Part shown: in pieces, positions 25,870 to 34,393 of the stretch
Numbering within the stretch: the stretch's first letter is position 1
Layout of the letters: each line of letters starts with the position of its first letter
From: Rhizobium mongolense USDA 1844
Lineage (GTDB): Bacteria > Pseudomonadota > Alphaproteobacteria > Rhizobiales > Rhizobiaceae
Assembly (NCBI RefSeq): GCF_000419765.1
Contig: NZ_ATTQ01000010.1
Coordinates: 124,154 to 188,153, forward strand
DNA length: 64,000 bases
Reading direction: 5' to 3'
Notes under the pieces: generated by a model
What the model saw: the letters and a program-made list of their open reading frames with translations, nothing else
The model's database searches: none
Told to the model about the DNA's origin: nothing
Translations under genes and position numbers: made by a program

Positions 25870-26030
25870 TACCCCCCTCTGTCACTTCGTGACATCACCC
25901 CCACAAGGGAGGAGATTGGAAGCATGCGTCTTGCCTTGCGACCTATCGTCTTCGTCGCGATTACCGAAGACGGTGTTACAGCACATCTCCGCCCTTGTGG
26001 GGGTGATGCCCGGCACGGCAAAGGAGGGTA
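25870..26030. repeat. Two rhizobial repeat units in inverted orientation
   Basis: ATCACCCCCACAAGGG (25894-25909) and CCCTTGTGGGGGTGAT (25992-26007) are a perfect 16-base inverted repeat, and similarity extends outward (ACCCnCCT) and inward (GGAGAT) on both sides, so two copies of one roughly 50-base unit face each other. A small hairpin GTCAC-TTC-GTGAC (25881-25893) lies in the left unit. The element sits between ispH and thrB on the minus strand. It matches the CCCCCACAAGGG-type repeat common in Rhizobium. Confidence 0.65.
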
Positions 26031-26049
26031 AGCGGCACGCTCCAAGCCC

Positions 26050-27054
26050 CTAATCCCCGTTCACAAAAGCCATGTCGGCCGTCGTCAGCTCGATGTTGCG
26101 CAGTTCCCGGTTGACTAGGAAATGCTCGTTTTCCTGCACGGTCTCCGCAAGCTCCACCCTGGCGTCGAAACGCGCCCGGAAGGCCTCGATGATCTCGTTG
26201 ACGATCACTTCCGGCGCGGAGGCACCGGCGGAAAGGCCAAGCGTCGAAATCGGACCGATGTCGTTCCAGTCCAATTCGGCGGCGCGCTGCACCAGGATCG
26301 ACTTCTTTGCCCCTGCCCTCAGCGCGACTTCGACAAGGCGCTTGGAGTTAGAGGAATTCGGCGCACCGACGATGATGAAGAGGTCGCAGCCGGGTGCGGC
26401 CTGCTTGACCACTTCCTGGCGGTTGGTCGTGGCATAGCAGATCGAATCGGCGGCGGGTGCCGTCAGCTTCGGGAAACGTTGCTCGAGACGCGCAATCACG
26501 CCGGCCGTGTCGTCGACCGAGAGCGTCGTCTGGGTCACGTAGCCCAGATTGTCGGGATCGGCAGGCTGATAGGCATCGGCGTCTTCGACCGTCTCGATCA
26601 GCGAGACGGAGCCCTCGGGAAGCTGACCCATCGTGCCGATGACTTCCGGATGACCGGCATGACCGATCAGCACGACATGGCGGCCGAGGCGATTATGCCG
26701 CATCGCCTGCTTGTGAACCTTGGAAACCAGCGGACAGGTGGCATCGAGATAGAAAAGATTGCGGGCGTTCGCATCTTCCGGAACGGACTTCGGGACGCCG
26801 TGCGCGGAAAAAACGACGGGCTGGGCGCGGTGCTCTGCCGGAATTTCATCGAGTTCTTCAACGAAGACCGCGCCCTTGGCCTCCAGTCCCTCGACGACGT
26901 AGCGGTTATGGACGATCTCGTGGCGGACATAGACGGGGGCACCATAGGATTTCAGCGCCAGCACGACGATCTGGATGGCGCGGTCGACGCCGGCGCAGAA
27001 GCCGCGCGGTCCGCAAAGCCTGATCGTCAATGGAGGTTTCGCCGCTATGTTCAT
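26050..27054 (-). CDS. ispH: 4-hydroxy-3-methylbut-2-enyl diphosphate reductase
   Basis: Last step of the MEP pathway, giving IPP and DMAPP. 334 residues. The three cysteines that hold the iron-sulfur cluster are in GFCAGVDRAI, DATCPLVSKVH and SICYATTNRQ. The HAGHPEVIG and FSAHGVPKSV segments provide the substrate-binding histidines. It lies downstream of SURF1 and DUF983 on the same strand. It shares a pathway with dxs at 58 kb. Confidence 0.97.
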   Translation of the reverse strand: MNIAAKPPLTIRLCGPRGFCAGVDRAIQIVVLALKSYGAPVYVRHEIVHNRYVVEGLEAKGAVFVEELDEIPAEHRAQPVVFSAHGVPKSVPEDANARNLFYLDATCPLVSKVHKQAMRHNRLGRHVVLIGHAGHPEVIGTMGQLPEGSVSLIETVEDADAYQPADPDNLGYVTQTTLSVDDTAGVIARLEQRFPKLTAPAADSICYATTNRQEVVKQAAPGCDLFIIVGAPNSSNSKRLVEVALRAGAKKSILVQRAAELDWNDIGPISTLGLSAGASAPEVIVNEIIEAFRARFDARVELAETVQENEHFLVNRELRNIELTTADMAFVNGD

Positions 27055-27117
27055 GTCACGTCCGGTAATCTGGGATAGGGGCTGTCTAGCCCAATATAAG
27101 AAGGAATTGAAGCGATA

Positions 27118-27873
27118 CTATTGCGAGGCCGGCTTGCCGCGCCCGCCGAACCACGAGATCGCAACGATCACGACCAGCACCGCCGCCAGGCCATACCAAG
27201 TAAAGGCATATTGCAGGTGGTTGTTCGGCAGGTCGACGTCGGTGACGCCGCCGATCGGCAGGCCTTTCGGGTTGGGCGTCGAATCGGCATCGACGAAGAA
27301 GGGCAAGACGCTCGCCGTGTCGAGACCGGTGCTTGCGGCCATCACGTCGAGGTCTTTCCAGTAAAAGATGTTCTGAGCGACATCGTTGTCCGGTACGAGC
27401 CAGGAAGGCTTTCCACGCAGCTTGTTGCGCGCCAGGCCGGTGACCGTCTGCTCGCCGGTCAGTTGGCCCTGCACGCGCATTTCCGGCTCCTTGTTCTCAA
27501 AAGGAACGAAGCCGCGATTGACGAAGAGGTAGCGTCCGCCGGCAAGCTCAAGCGGGGTGTAGATGTAATAGCCCGTCTGGCCGCGCCAGGTGGCGAAGAA
27601 GTGCCGCTCCTTGTTGTTCACATAGCGGCCGGTTGTTGTGACGGGCCGGTATTCGATGTCGTCGCCCGAGGCGAGCATCCGCTCGATATCGGCGAGCGGC
27701 ACCGGCGCCGAGGCGCGGCGCTGGGCAATATCGGCGATCAGCCCTTCTTTCCAATGCAGGCGCTCCACCTGCCAGGTGCCGAGCGAAACGAGTACGGCGA
27801 GAGCAATCAGCACGGCAATGCCGGCGAAGACCGGCAGCCTGCGGCGCGCAGCCACGGCATGGATATCAGTCAC
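27118..27873 (-). CDS. SURF1 family cytochrome oxidase assembly protein
   Basis: About 251 residues from GTG 27873, which follows an AAGGA site; ATG 27897 and 27918 are in-frame alternatives with poorer sites. Two membrane helices (LPVFAGIAVLIALAVLV near the N-terminus and YAFTWYGLAAVLVVIVAI near the C-terminus) flank a periplasmic domain, with the conserved GTWQVERL after helix one. SURF1 helps insert heme a into subunit I of aa3 oxidase. It overlaps the DUF983 gene by eight bases and follows the cta genes. Confidence 0.9.
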   Translation of the reverse strand: MTDIHAVAARRRLPVFAGIAVLIALAVLVSLGTWQVERLHWKEGLIADIAQRRASAPVPLADIERMLASGDDIEYRPVTTTGRYVNNKERHFFATWRGQTGYYIYTPLELAGGRYLFVNRGFVPFENKEPEMRVQGQLTGEQTVTGLARNKLRGKPSWLVPDNDVAQNIFYWKDLDVMAASTGLDTASVLPFFVDADSTPNPKGLPIGGVTDVDLPNNHLQYAFTWYGLAAVLVVIVAISWFGGRGKPASQ

Positions 27874-28249
27874 TGGAAATGCGTCCTTCACGGGCATTGT
27901 GGCGGTATTGCATGGCAATCAGGATGCCCTTGCACCAGCGTAGCGCCACCAGCGAAAGAGCGATCGTCAACGGACCGAACAGCAGAATGTGCAGCCAGAT
28001 TGGCGGCGAATAGTTCACCTCCAGCCAGAGCACGGAGCCGATGATGATGAAGCCGACGATGAGAATGACGAAGACGGCGGGGCCATCGCCCGAATCGGCA
28101 AAGGAATAGTCGAGGTCGCAGGCGGCACAGCGCGGCTTCACCCCGAGCACGCCATCGAACAATTTTCCCTGTCCGCAGCGCGGGCAGCAGCCCCGCATCC
28201 CGGTCCTTGCGGGATCCACAGGGGGAAAATGTGCACTGTCTTCGCTCAT
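27866..28249 (-). CDS. DUF983 membrane protein with zinc ribbon
   Basis: 127 residues. A four-Cys zinc ribbon (CPRCGQGKLF and CAACDLDYSF, about 22-50) precedes two membrane helices (about 58-80 and 85-105). The reaction is unknown; the family regularly sits next to ctaE and SURF1 in alphaproteobacteria, so an oxidase-assembly or envelope role is inferred. AAGGAAG lies six bases before ATG 28249. Its stop overlaps the SURF1 start. Confidence 0.88.
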   Translation of the reverse strand: MSEDSAHFPPVDPARTGMRGCCPRCGQGKLFDGVLGVKPRCAACDLDYSFADSGDGPAVFVILIVGFIIIGSVLWLEVNYSPPIWLHILLFGPLTIALSLVALRWCKGILIAMQYRHNAREGRISSD

Positions 28250-28376
28250 CGCCTTCCTTTCGGCCGGAGATCATTTTCAGCCGCGCCTTAACTCTCCCAT
28301 AAAGTATCTGCAGGACGAAAGGAAATAGCTGCGCGATTTCGCCTCAGCGATTCGCGCCAAACAGAAGAAGACGCTG

Positions 28377-29018
28377 ATGACCAACGAGAACCCTGCAGGC
28401 CAGATCGTGATCCTGAACGGGGCGCCGCGAAGCGGCAAGACGACGATCGCGAGAGCCATTCAACAGCAGTTCGAAGGACCGTGGATGAACCTCGGCGTCG
28501 ACATCTACAATGCCGCGACGCCGGCGCGCTACCTGCCGGGCATCGGCCTTCGCCCCGGCGGCGAGCGCCCCGATCTTGAGGAGCTGGTGCCGTTCTTCTA
28601 CGCAGCACTCTACGAGTCCATCGCCATCCATGCCGGGCTCGGGCTGAATGTCGTCGCCGACCTCGGTCATCACGACGCCTATTCGCAGCCGCTCGGGATT
28701 CTCACCGATTGCGCCCGGCGGCTGGAAGGCTTCCCGGTGCTGTTCGTCGGTGTGCTCTGCCCGCTCGACGTCATCATGCAGCGTCGCAACATCGACGAGC
28801 CCGGGCGCGAGCATCTTTATGAAAGAGGCAATGGCGAGGTCCCTGTTCCGGACGCCGTGCGGCGCTGGCAGGAGGAGGTGCACAGGCCGGGCATCTACGA
28901 TCTCGAGCTCGATACCTCGGTGCTGACGCCATATGAATGCGCCGAGGCGATCCGGCACCAACTCGATCTCGGAATTGCGGAGCCATCGGCCTTCGAGCGG
29001 ATCGCTGCTTCAAGGTAG
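28377..29018 (+). CDS. Chloramphenicol-phosphotransferase-like P-loop kinase
   Basis: 213 residues. Walker A NGAPRSGKTT follows the first strand (QIVIL), and the CPT-family segments FYAALYESIA and VVADLGHH are present. The family includes chloramphenicol 3-O-phosphotransferase, but most members phosphorylate unknown substrates, so resistance is not claimed. It is on the plus strand inside a long minus-strand series, between ctaE and DUF983, with a bidirectional-looking terminator at its 3' end. This looks like a later insertion into the oxidase gene series. Confidence 0.8.
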   Translation: MTNENPAGQIVILNGAPRSGKTTIARAIQQQFEGPWMNLGVDIYNAATPARYLPGIGLRPGGERPDLEELVPFFYAALYESIAIHAGLGLNVVADLGHHDAYSQPLGILTDCARRLEGFPVLFVGVLCPLDVIMQRRNIDEPGREHLYERGNGEVPVPDAVRRWQEEVHRPGIYDLELDTSVLTPYECAEAIRHQLDLGIAEPSAFERIAASR

Positions 29019-29023
29019 CGATG

Positions 29024-29057
29024 AAAAAAGGCGGGCGCCGATGGCACCCGCCTTTCT
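29024..29057. terminator. Bidirectional intrinsic terminator
   Basis: A stem of GGCGGGCGCC (29030-29039) with GGCACCCGCC (29043-29052), one mismatch and a three-base loop, has A6 before it and TTTCT after it. It lies between the plus-strand kinase stop and the minus-strand ctaE stop (29075), so it can end transcripts from both directions. Confidence 0.75.
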
Positions 29058-29074
29058 GATTTTCTTTCGGTCCA

Positions 29075-29953
29075 TCAGCCTGCCGCGACAGGAGCGCCCC
29101 AGCCGCCCCAGACGTAGATGCAAAAGAACAGGAATAGCCAGACGACGTCGACGAAATGCCAGTACCAGGCGGCGGCTTCGAAACCGAAGTGCTGCTTCGG
29201 CGTGAAGTCGCCGCGCAACGCGCGCAGCAGGCAGACCAGCAGGAAGATCGTGCCTATCTGCACGTGGAAACCGTGGAAGCCGGTCGCCATGAAGAAGGTG
29301 GCGCCGTAGATCGAGTTCTTGAATGCGAAGGGCGCGTGCATGTACTCGTAAGCCTGGACGCCGGAGAACAGAACGCCGAGCAGGACGGTGAGCGTCAGGC
29401 CCTGAATGAGACCTCTGCGATCATTATGAAGCAGCGCGTGATGCGCCCACGTGACCGTCGTGCCGGACAGCAGCAGGATGACGGTGTTGTAGATCGGCAG
29501 GTGCCAGGGATCGAGAACCTCAATGCCCTTCGGCGGCCACTGGCCACCAGTATAGGCAAGGCGCGACGCCTGGATCGCTTCGTTCGCAAAGAGGCTGGCG
29601 TCGAAATAGGCCCAGAACCAGGCGACGAAGAACATCACTTCCGAGGCGATGAACATGATCATGCCATAGCGCAGATGCAGCGAGACGACGCGGGTATGGG
29701 CACCCTCATGGGCCTCCTTCACCGTATCGGCCCACCAGCCGTACATGACATAGAGGATCACTACGAGGCCGATGTAAAACAGCCAGGGCTGGGCCCATTC
29801 GACACCGAAGAGGTGCAGCGAACCACCGTTCAGGTAGCGCATGTAGCCGACGCCGCCGAATGTTACGATGAAGGCGCCAAGCGACGCCAGAATCGGCCAC
29901 GGGCTTGGGTCGATGATGTGGTAGTCGTGATTTTTCTGATGCGCATCGGCCAT
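29075..29953 (-). CDS. ctaE: Cytochrome c oxidase subunit III
   Basis: 292 residues from ATG 29953 (the open frame continues upstream, but the family begins MADAHQKNHDYH). Seven membrane helices of the COX3 fold are seen, with PFAFKNSIYGATFFMATGFHG near the end of the bundle. It binds structural lipids and stabilises the aa3 core formed by CtaD and CtaC. Last gene of the main cta cluster; a terminator follows. Confidence 0.96.
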   Translation of the reverse strand: MADAHQKNHDYHIIDPSPWPILASLGAFIVTFGGVGYMRYLNGGSLHLFGVEWAQPWLFYIGLVVILYVMYGWWADTVKEAHEGAHTRVVSLHLRYGMIMFIASEVMFFVAWFWAYFDASLFANEAIQASRLAYTGGQWPPKGIEVLDPWHLPIYNTVILLLSGTTVTWAHHALLHNDRRGLIQGLTLTVLLGVLFSGVQAYEYMHAPFAFKNSIYGATFFMATGFHGFHVQIGTIFLLVCLLRALRGDFTPKQHFGFEAAAWYWHFVDVVWLFLFFCIYVWGGWGAPVAAG

Positions 29954-30013
29954 GTCAGATCCCCGGATGTCTTCCTTCGCTTCGCCACCGGCATAGCCGG
30001 AAACGATCCTCAA

Positions 30014-30622
30014 TCAAAGTTTCTTTTCAACCTTCTGCGCTCCACCCTCGTTCGAAGCCACCGGCTTCGGTCCCTCTTTCGGGTAGAACGTGTATGACAG
30101 CGTAATCGTGTGGATGTCTTTCGACTCGACGGCCTTGGTAATATCCGGGTCGATATAGAACACCACGGGCATTTCAAGCTTCTCGCCCGGCTTCAGGTCC
30201 GTTTCGGTAAAGCAGAAGCACTGGATCTTGTTAAAGTAGACGCCCGCCTCGCCCGGCGTCACGTTGAAGACTGCCTGGCCGCGCTGCGTCTCGTTCGACT
30301 TGTTCTCCGCCACGAAATTGACCTGGATGGTCTCGCCGATGCGCGGATTGACCTCGCGCTGCACCGGCTTGAAGTCCCAGTACAGGCCCGACGCCACATT
30401 GGCGTCGAAGGTCACGCGCATCTTGCGGTCGAGGATGACGCTCGACGCCTGATCGACGCGTTGGGTGGTGCCGTTGTATCCCGTCATCTGGCAGAAGATG
30501 CGGTAGAGCGGAACCGCGGCATAGCTCATCGCCGTCATACCGATGACGAAGCTCAGGCACATGAAGACGACGGCGCCATTGTTGCGACCCTGCTTGTTCT
30601 GTGCGTTTTCGGTATCGCTCAT
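30014..30622 (-). CDS. ctaG: Cytochrome c oxidase assembly protein CtaG (Cox11 type)
   Basis: 202 residues. One N-terminal membrane helix (about 14-36) anchors a periplasmic copper-binding domain with the CFCF motif in KIQCFCFTE, the site that carries Cu for the CuB centre of subunit I. The conserved CQMTGYNGTTQ follows the helix. GGAGG lies about ten bases before ATG 30622. Gene order ctaB, coxF-like, ctaG, ctaE is conserved in the order. Confidence 0.95.
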   Translation of the reverse strand: MSDTENAQNKQGRNNGAVVFMCLSFVIGMTAMSYAAVPLYRIFCQMTGYNGTTQRVDQASSVILDRKMRVTFDANVASGLYWDFKPVQREVNPRIGETIQVNFVAENKSNETQRGQAVFNVTPGEAGVYFNKIQCFCFTETDLKPGEKLEMPVVFYIDPDITKAVESKDIHTITLSYTFYPKEGPKPVASNEGGAQKVEKKL

Positions 30623-30626
30623 CGCT

Positions 30627-30764
30627 TCAGCCTCCGTGCCCGGTGAACTTCACGATGGTGATGGCGTAGAAGAGAACGCAAAGGCCAGCAAGCGCGAGGC
30701 CGAGAGCGATGTTCCGGTTGCGGCGCGACTTGCGCTGCGCTTCCGTGAGCTTGACCGTTTCCAT
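30627..30764 (-). CDS. Small single-span membrane protein, CoxF-like
   Basis: 45 residues: a charged N-terminus (LTEAQRKSRRNRN) and one helix (about 21-39), then TGHGG. Its ATG overlaps the ctaB stop (TGATG) and it ends four bases before ctaG, so it is certainly placed within the operon. The equivalent small gene between ctaB and ctaG is often called coxF in rhizobia; the function is not established, probably oxidase assembly or stability. Confidence 0.8.
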   Translation of the reverse strand: METVKLTEAQRKSRRNRNIALGLALAGLCVLFYAITIVKFTGHGG

Positions 30765-31720
30765 CAGAGCAAACCTCCTGCATGGGAGACCAGCATGGAA
30801 GCGAGCCGGTCTATCAACAGGGCAGAAAAGATGGCGAAGAGATAAAAGATCGAGAAAGCAAAAAGCTTCTTCGCCGGGATCATCTTGGGATCGCCATCCG
30901 GCATGCGCCAGACGGCGATGGAACAGTATATGAAGACCGCGCCGAGCGATGCAGCGACAAGACCGTATCCGGCGCTCGCAAAGCCGAGGAAGGACGGAAC
31001 TACGCCGCACACGGCCGTCAATACGGCATAGGCGACGATCTGGTGTTTGGTGGCGCGCTCGCCAGATACGTTCGGCAGCATCGGCACGCCGACGGCTTCA
31101 TAATCGCGCATCTTGAACAGCGCGAGCGCCCAGAAATGCGCCGGCGTCCAGAGGAAGATGATCAGAAACAGGACGGTGCTTTCGATCGTCACCGAATTCG
31201 TCACGCAGGCCCAGCCAATCATCGGCGGAAAGGCGCCGGCGGCACCGCCGATGACGATGTTCTGCGGCGTCGAACGCTTCAGCCACATCGTGTAGATGAC
31301 GACGTAGAAGAAAATCGTGAAGGCGAGGATCGATGCCGAGAGCCAGTTGACCGCGAGGCCGAGGATGACGACCGAAAAACAGGAGAGGATCAGGCCGAAG
31401 GCCAGTGCTTCCTTGGGCGTGATGCGACCTGCCGGAATCGGGCGGCGCGCGGTGCGGGTCATGATGGCGTCGATATCGGCATCATACCACATGTTGAGCG
31501 CACCCGAGGCGCCTGCGCCGATGGCAATGCACAGGATCGAAATCAGGCCGAGCACGGGATTGATGTGGCCGGGTGCCAGCACGAGGCCGGCAAAAGCCGT
31601 GAAGACCACGAGCGACATGACGCGCGGCTTCAGAAGCTCGAAATAATCGCGCGCACTGGCTTCCGACAGGAGATGTTCGCCGTCGTTCACAAGTACCTCG
31701 TGATTGTTTATGACCCTCAT
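30764..31720 (-). CDS. ctaB: Heme O synthase (protoheme IX farnesyltransferase)
   Basis: 318 residues from ATG 31720 (an ATG at 31735 is an alternative). Adds a farnesyl group to heme b to make heme o, precursor of heme a of aa3 oxidase. The UbiA-type polar motifs are visible: NMWYDADIDAIMTRT for diphosphate/Mg2+ binding and the second acidic loop KMRDYEAVGVPMLP. About eight or nine membrane helices. It follows ctaD after 66 bases that hold a strong stem-loop. Confidence 0.95.
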   Translation of the reverse strand: MRVINNHEVLVNDGEHLLSEASARDYFELLKPRVMSLVVFTAFAGLVLAPGHINPVLGLISILCIAIGAGASGALNMWYDADIDAIMTRTARRPIPAGRITPKEALAFGLILSCFSVVILGLAVNWLSASILAFTIFFYVVIYTMWLKRSTPQNIVIGGAAGAFPPMIGWACVTNSVTIESTVLFLIIFLWTPAHFWALALFKMRDYEAVGVPMLPNVSGERATKHQIVAYAVLTAVCGVVPSFLGFASAGYGLVAASLGAVFIYCSIAVWRMPDGDPKMIPAKKLFAFSIFYLFAIFSALLIDRLASMLVSHAGGLL

Positions 31721-31744
31721 TCTTCCGTCCTGCATTCTTCAAGG

Positions 31745-31774
31745 CCGGACGCCGCATTTGCATGCGGCGCCCGG
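31745..31774 (-). promoter_or_regulatory. Strong stem-loop between ctaD and ctaB
   Basis: CCGGACGCCGCAT (31745-31757) and ATGCGGCGCCCGG (31762-31774) form a 13-base stem with one mismatch and a TTGC loop. No T-run follows on the minus strand. It could protect the 3' end of ctaCD mRNA or partly stop transcription, so that structural subunits are made in excess over CtaB and the assembly factors. Confidence 0.65.
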
Positions 31775-31786
31775 AATATCAGCATC

Positions 31787-33484
31787 TTACTTGATGCGCG
31801 GGAGCTGTTCCCATTGGTGATACGGCGGCGGCGAAGGCAGCTGCCATTCGAGCGTCGTGGCACCCTCGCCCCACGGATTGTCGCCGGCGACGCGCTTCCT
31901 GGCGAAGGCTTCGAAGACGCCGAAGAGGAAGATCAGCACGCCGAAGGCCGAGATGTAGGAGCCGATCGAGGAAACGTAGTTCCAGCCGGCAAATGCATCC
32001 GGATAGTCGATGTAACGGCGCGGCATTCCAGCAAGGCCGAGGAAATGCTGCGGGAAGAACACCAGGTTGACCCCAATGAACATGACCCAGAAGTGCAGCT
32101 TGCCGACGAACTCGTTGTACATGTAGCCGGTCATCTTCGGGAACCAGTAGTACCAGCCTGCGAAGATGGCGAAGACAGCACCGAGCGACAGAACGTAGTG
32201 GAAATGAGCCACGACGTAATAGGTGTCATGCAGCGAGCGGTCGAGACCGGCGTTAGCGAGTTGAACACCCGTCACGCCGCCGACCGTAAACAGGAAGATG
32301 AAGCCGATCGCCCAGATCATAGGCGTGCGGAAGGTGATCGAGCCGCCCCACATCGTTGCGATCCACGAAAAGATCTTCACGCCCGTCGGAACGGCGATGA
32401 CCATCGTTGCGAAGACGAAGTAGCGCTGCGCATCGAGCGACAGGCCGACCGTATACATGTGGTGGGCCCAGACGACGAAGCCGACGGCACCGATCGCGAC
32501 CATGGCATATGCCATGCCAAGGTAACCGAAGACCGGCTTGCGCGAGAAGGTCGAGATGATGTGGCTGACCATGCCGAAACCTGGCAGGATCAGGATGTAG
32601 ACTTCCGGGTGACCGAAGAACCAGAACAGGTGCTGGTAAAGAATCGGATCGCCGCCGCCTTCCGGCGCGAAGAACGACGTGCCAAAGTTGCGATCGGTGA
32701 GCAGCATGGTGATGCCGCCTGCCAGAACCGGCAGCGAGAGCAGCAGCAGGAAGGCCGTGATCAGAACGGCCCAGGCAAAGAGCGGCATCTTGTGCAGCGT
32801 CATGCCCGGAGCGCGCATGTTCAGGATCGTGGTGATGAAGTTGATCGCACCGAGGATCGAGGAGGCTCCCGCGACATGCAGCGCAAAGATCGCAAGATCG
32901 ACCGCCGGACCGGGCGTACCGGAGGTGGCAAGCGGCGGGTAGAGCGTCCAGCCGCCGCCGGCACCGTAAGCGCCCGCCGGGCCTTCGACGAACATCGAAA
33001 GCACGAGCAAAAGGAAGGCAGGAACGATCAGCCAGAAGGAAATGTTGTTCAGACGCGGGAATGCCATGTCCGGCGCACCGATCATGATCGGCACCATCCA
33101 GTTGGCGAAACCGCCGATCATCGCGGGCATGACCATGAAGAAGATCATGATCAGCGCGTGCGCAGTCGTGAACATGTTGAACATCTGCTTGGCGCCGTCG
33201 ATGGCGGCGTCGCCTTCGTAACCATAGACCATCGAGGCCAGGCCGTGGAAGATCTGGATGCCCGGCTCCTGAAGCTCCATGCGCATGGCAACAGAGAGCG
33301 CGCCGCCGACGATGCCGGCAATGATCGCGAAGATCAGGTAGAGCGTGCCGATGTCCTTGTGGTTCGTCGAAAAGAACCAGCGGTTGACGAAGCTCGGCTT
33401 GTGCGAGTGGTCGTGATGATCGTCATGCGCATGAGCGTCATGCGAGTGATCATGAGAATGATCGTGAGCGGAAGGTCCAGCCAT
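31787..33484 (-). CDS. ctaD: Cytochrome c oxidase subunit I
   Basis: 565 residues, the aa3 catalytic subunit with twelve membrane helices. Ligand helices for heme a, heme a3 and CuB are recognisable (TAHALIMIFFMVMPAM, FFGHPEVYILILPGFG, WAHHMYTVG, VVAHFHYVLSLG), and the K and D channel regions look normal. Unusual is a His/Asp-rich N-terminal extension (about residues 7-28, roughly ten His) before the conserved FFSTNHKDIGTLYL. It follows ctaC by 18 bases. Confidence 0.98.
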   Translation of the reverse strand: MAGPSAHDHSHDHSHDAHAHDDHHDHSHKPSFVNRWFFSTNHKDIGTLYLIFAIIAGIVGGALSVAMRMELQEPGIQIFHGLASMVYGYEGDAAIDGAKQMFNMFTTAHALIMIFFMVMPAMIGGFANWMVPIMIGAPDMAFPRLNNISFWLIVPAFLLLVLSMFVEGPAGAYGAGGGWTLYPPLATSGTPGPAVDLAIFALHVAGASSILGAINFITTILNMRAPGMTLHKMPLFAWAVLITAFLLLLSLPVLAGGITMLLTDRNFGTSFFAPEGGGDPILYQHLFWFFGHPEVYILILPGFGMVSHIISTFSRKPVFGYLGMAYAMVAIGAVGFVVWAHHMYTVGLSLDAQRYFVFATMVIAVPTGVKIFSWIATMWGGSITFRTPMIWAIGFIFLFTVGGVTGVQLANAGLDRSLHDTYYVVAHFHYVLSLGAVFAIFAGWYYWFPKMTGYMYNEFVGKLHFWVMFIGVNLVFFPQHFLGLAGMPRRYIDYPDAFAGWNYVSSIGSYISAFGVLIFLFGVFEAFARKRVAGDNPWGEGATTLEWQLPSPPPYHQWEQLPRIK

Positions 33485-33502
33485 TGTCCCGAGCCCCTTC
33501 TA

Positions 33503-34393
33503 TTACTGAACGTTTTCGGCGACGTCGACGGTCTTTGCAGGACCGTCGGTGGCAGCCATGAGAGCCTTGTAGGCTCCGGGAAGATCAGAAGCGGCAGCCG
33601 TCAGCCACTGCTTGTACTTGTCTTCGGAGACGACGCGGATCGCGATCGGCATGAACGCGTGGTCCTTGCCGCAGAGCTCGGAACACTGGCCATAGAACAG
33701 GCCCTCGCGCTCCGTCTTGAACCAGGTTTCGTTCAAACGGCCGGGAACGGCGTCAATCTTGATGCCGAAGGACGGCATGGCGAAGGCGTGAATGACGTCG
33801 GTCGGAGCGGCAGTCACGAGAACGCGGACCGTCTTGTTGACCGGCAGAACCACTTCGTTGTCGACGGCGAGCAGACGCGGATAGGTGGCGAGGTCGGACT
33901 TGCCGGCAGCTGCGCGATCCGGATCCTTGAGAAGATAGGAGTCGAAGGTGAGCGGCGTCTCGCCGGTGCCTGCGTATTCATAATTCCACTGCCACTGGGT
34001 GGCCGTCGCTTTCAGCGTGACATCCGGGTTTTCCGGCAGGGTGAGCTGCGCCGTCAAAAGGTTGAACGACGGAACGGCAAGGAAGAGAAGAATGAGAACC
34101 GGCCCGACGGTCCAGATGACTTCGATCAGCGTGTTGTGGCTTGTCTTCGAAGGCACCGGATTGGCGCTGGCGCGGAACTTGAAACAGACGACGATCAGCA
34201 GCACGAGAACGAAAAGCGTGATCGGAACGATGAACCACAGCGTATATTGCTCGAACCAGCGGATTTCCCGCATGATCGGCGTTGCCGCCGGCTGCAGCGT
34301 TGCCTGCCACGGCAGGGGCTGATCGGCAAAACTGCCGGAAGCAAAAAGCAGACAGACCAGCGCGGCCAGTGCTGCATAAGCCTTCTTAATCAC
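33503..34393 (-). CDS. ctaC: Cytochrome c oxidase subunit II
   Basis: 296 residues from GTG 34393. This start is chosen because GGGAG precedes it and it gives a clean signal peptide (MIKKAYAALAALV...ASGSFA); an ATG at 34426 is possible. Two membrane helices are followed by the cupredoxin domain with the CuA motif CSELCGKDHAFMPI. It receives electrons from cytochrome c. First gene of the cta operon; the promoter must lie in the 340 bases shared with the IalB-family gene. Confidence 0.96.
   Translation of the reverse strand: MIKKAYAALAALVCLLFASGSFADQPLPWQATLQPAATPIMREIRWFEQYTLWFIVPITLFVLVLLIVVCFKFRASANPVPSKTSHNTLIEVIWTVGPVLILLFLAVPSFNLLTAQLTLPENPDVTLKATATQWQWNYEYAGTGETPLTFDSYLLKDPDRAAAGKSDLATYPRLLAVDNEVVLPVNKTVRVLVTAAPTDVIHAFAMPSFGIKIDAVPGRLNETWFKTEREGLFYGQCSELCGKDHAFMPIAIRVVSEDKYKQWLTAAASDLPGAYKALMAATDGPAKTVDVAENVQ

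Noticed and set aside
28377..29018. Calling the CPT-like kinase a chloramphenicol-resistance gene
   Set aside because: The family is broad and no substrate-specific residues could be confirmed by eye; resistance is not supported.
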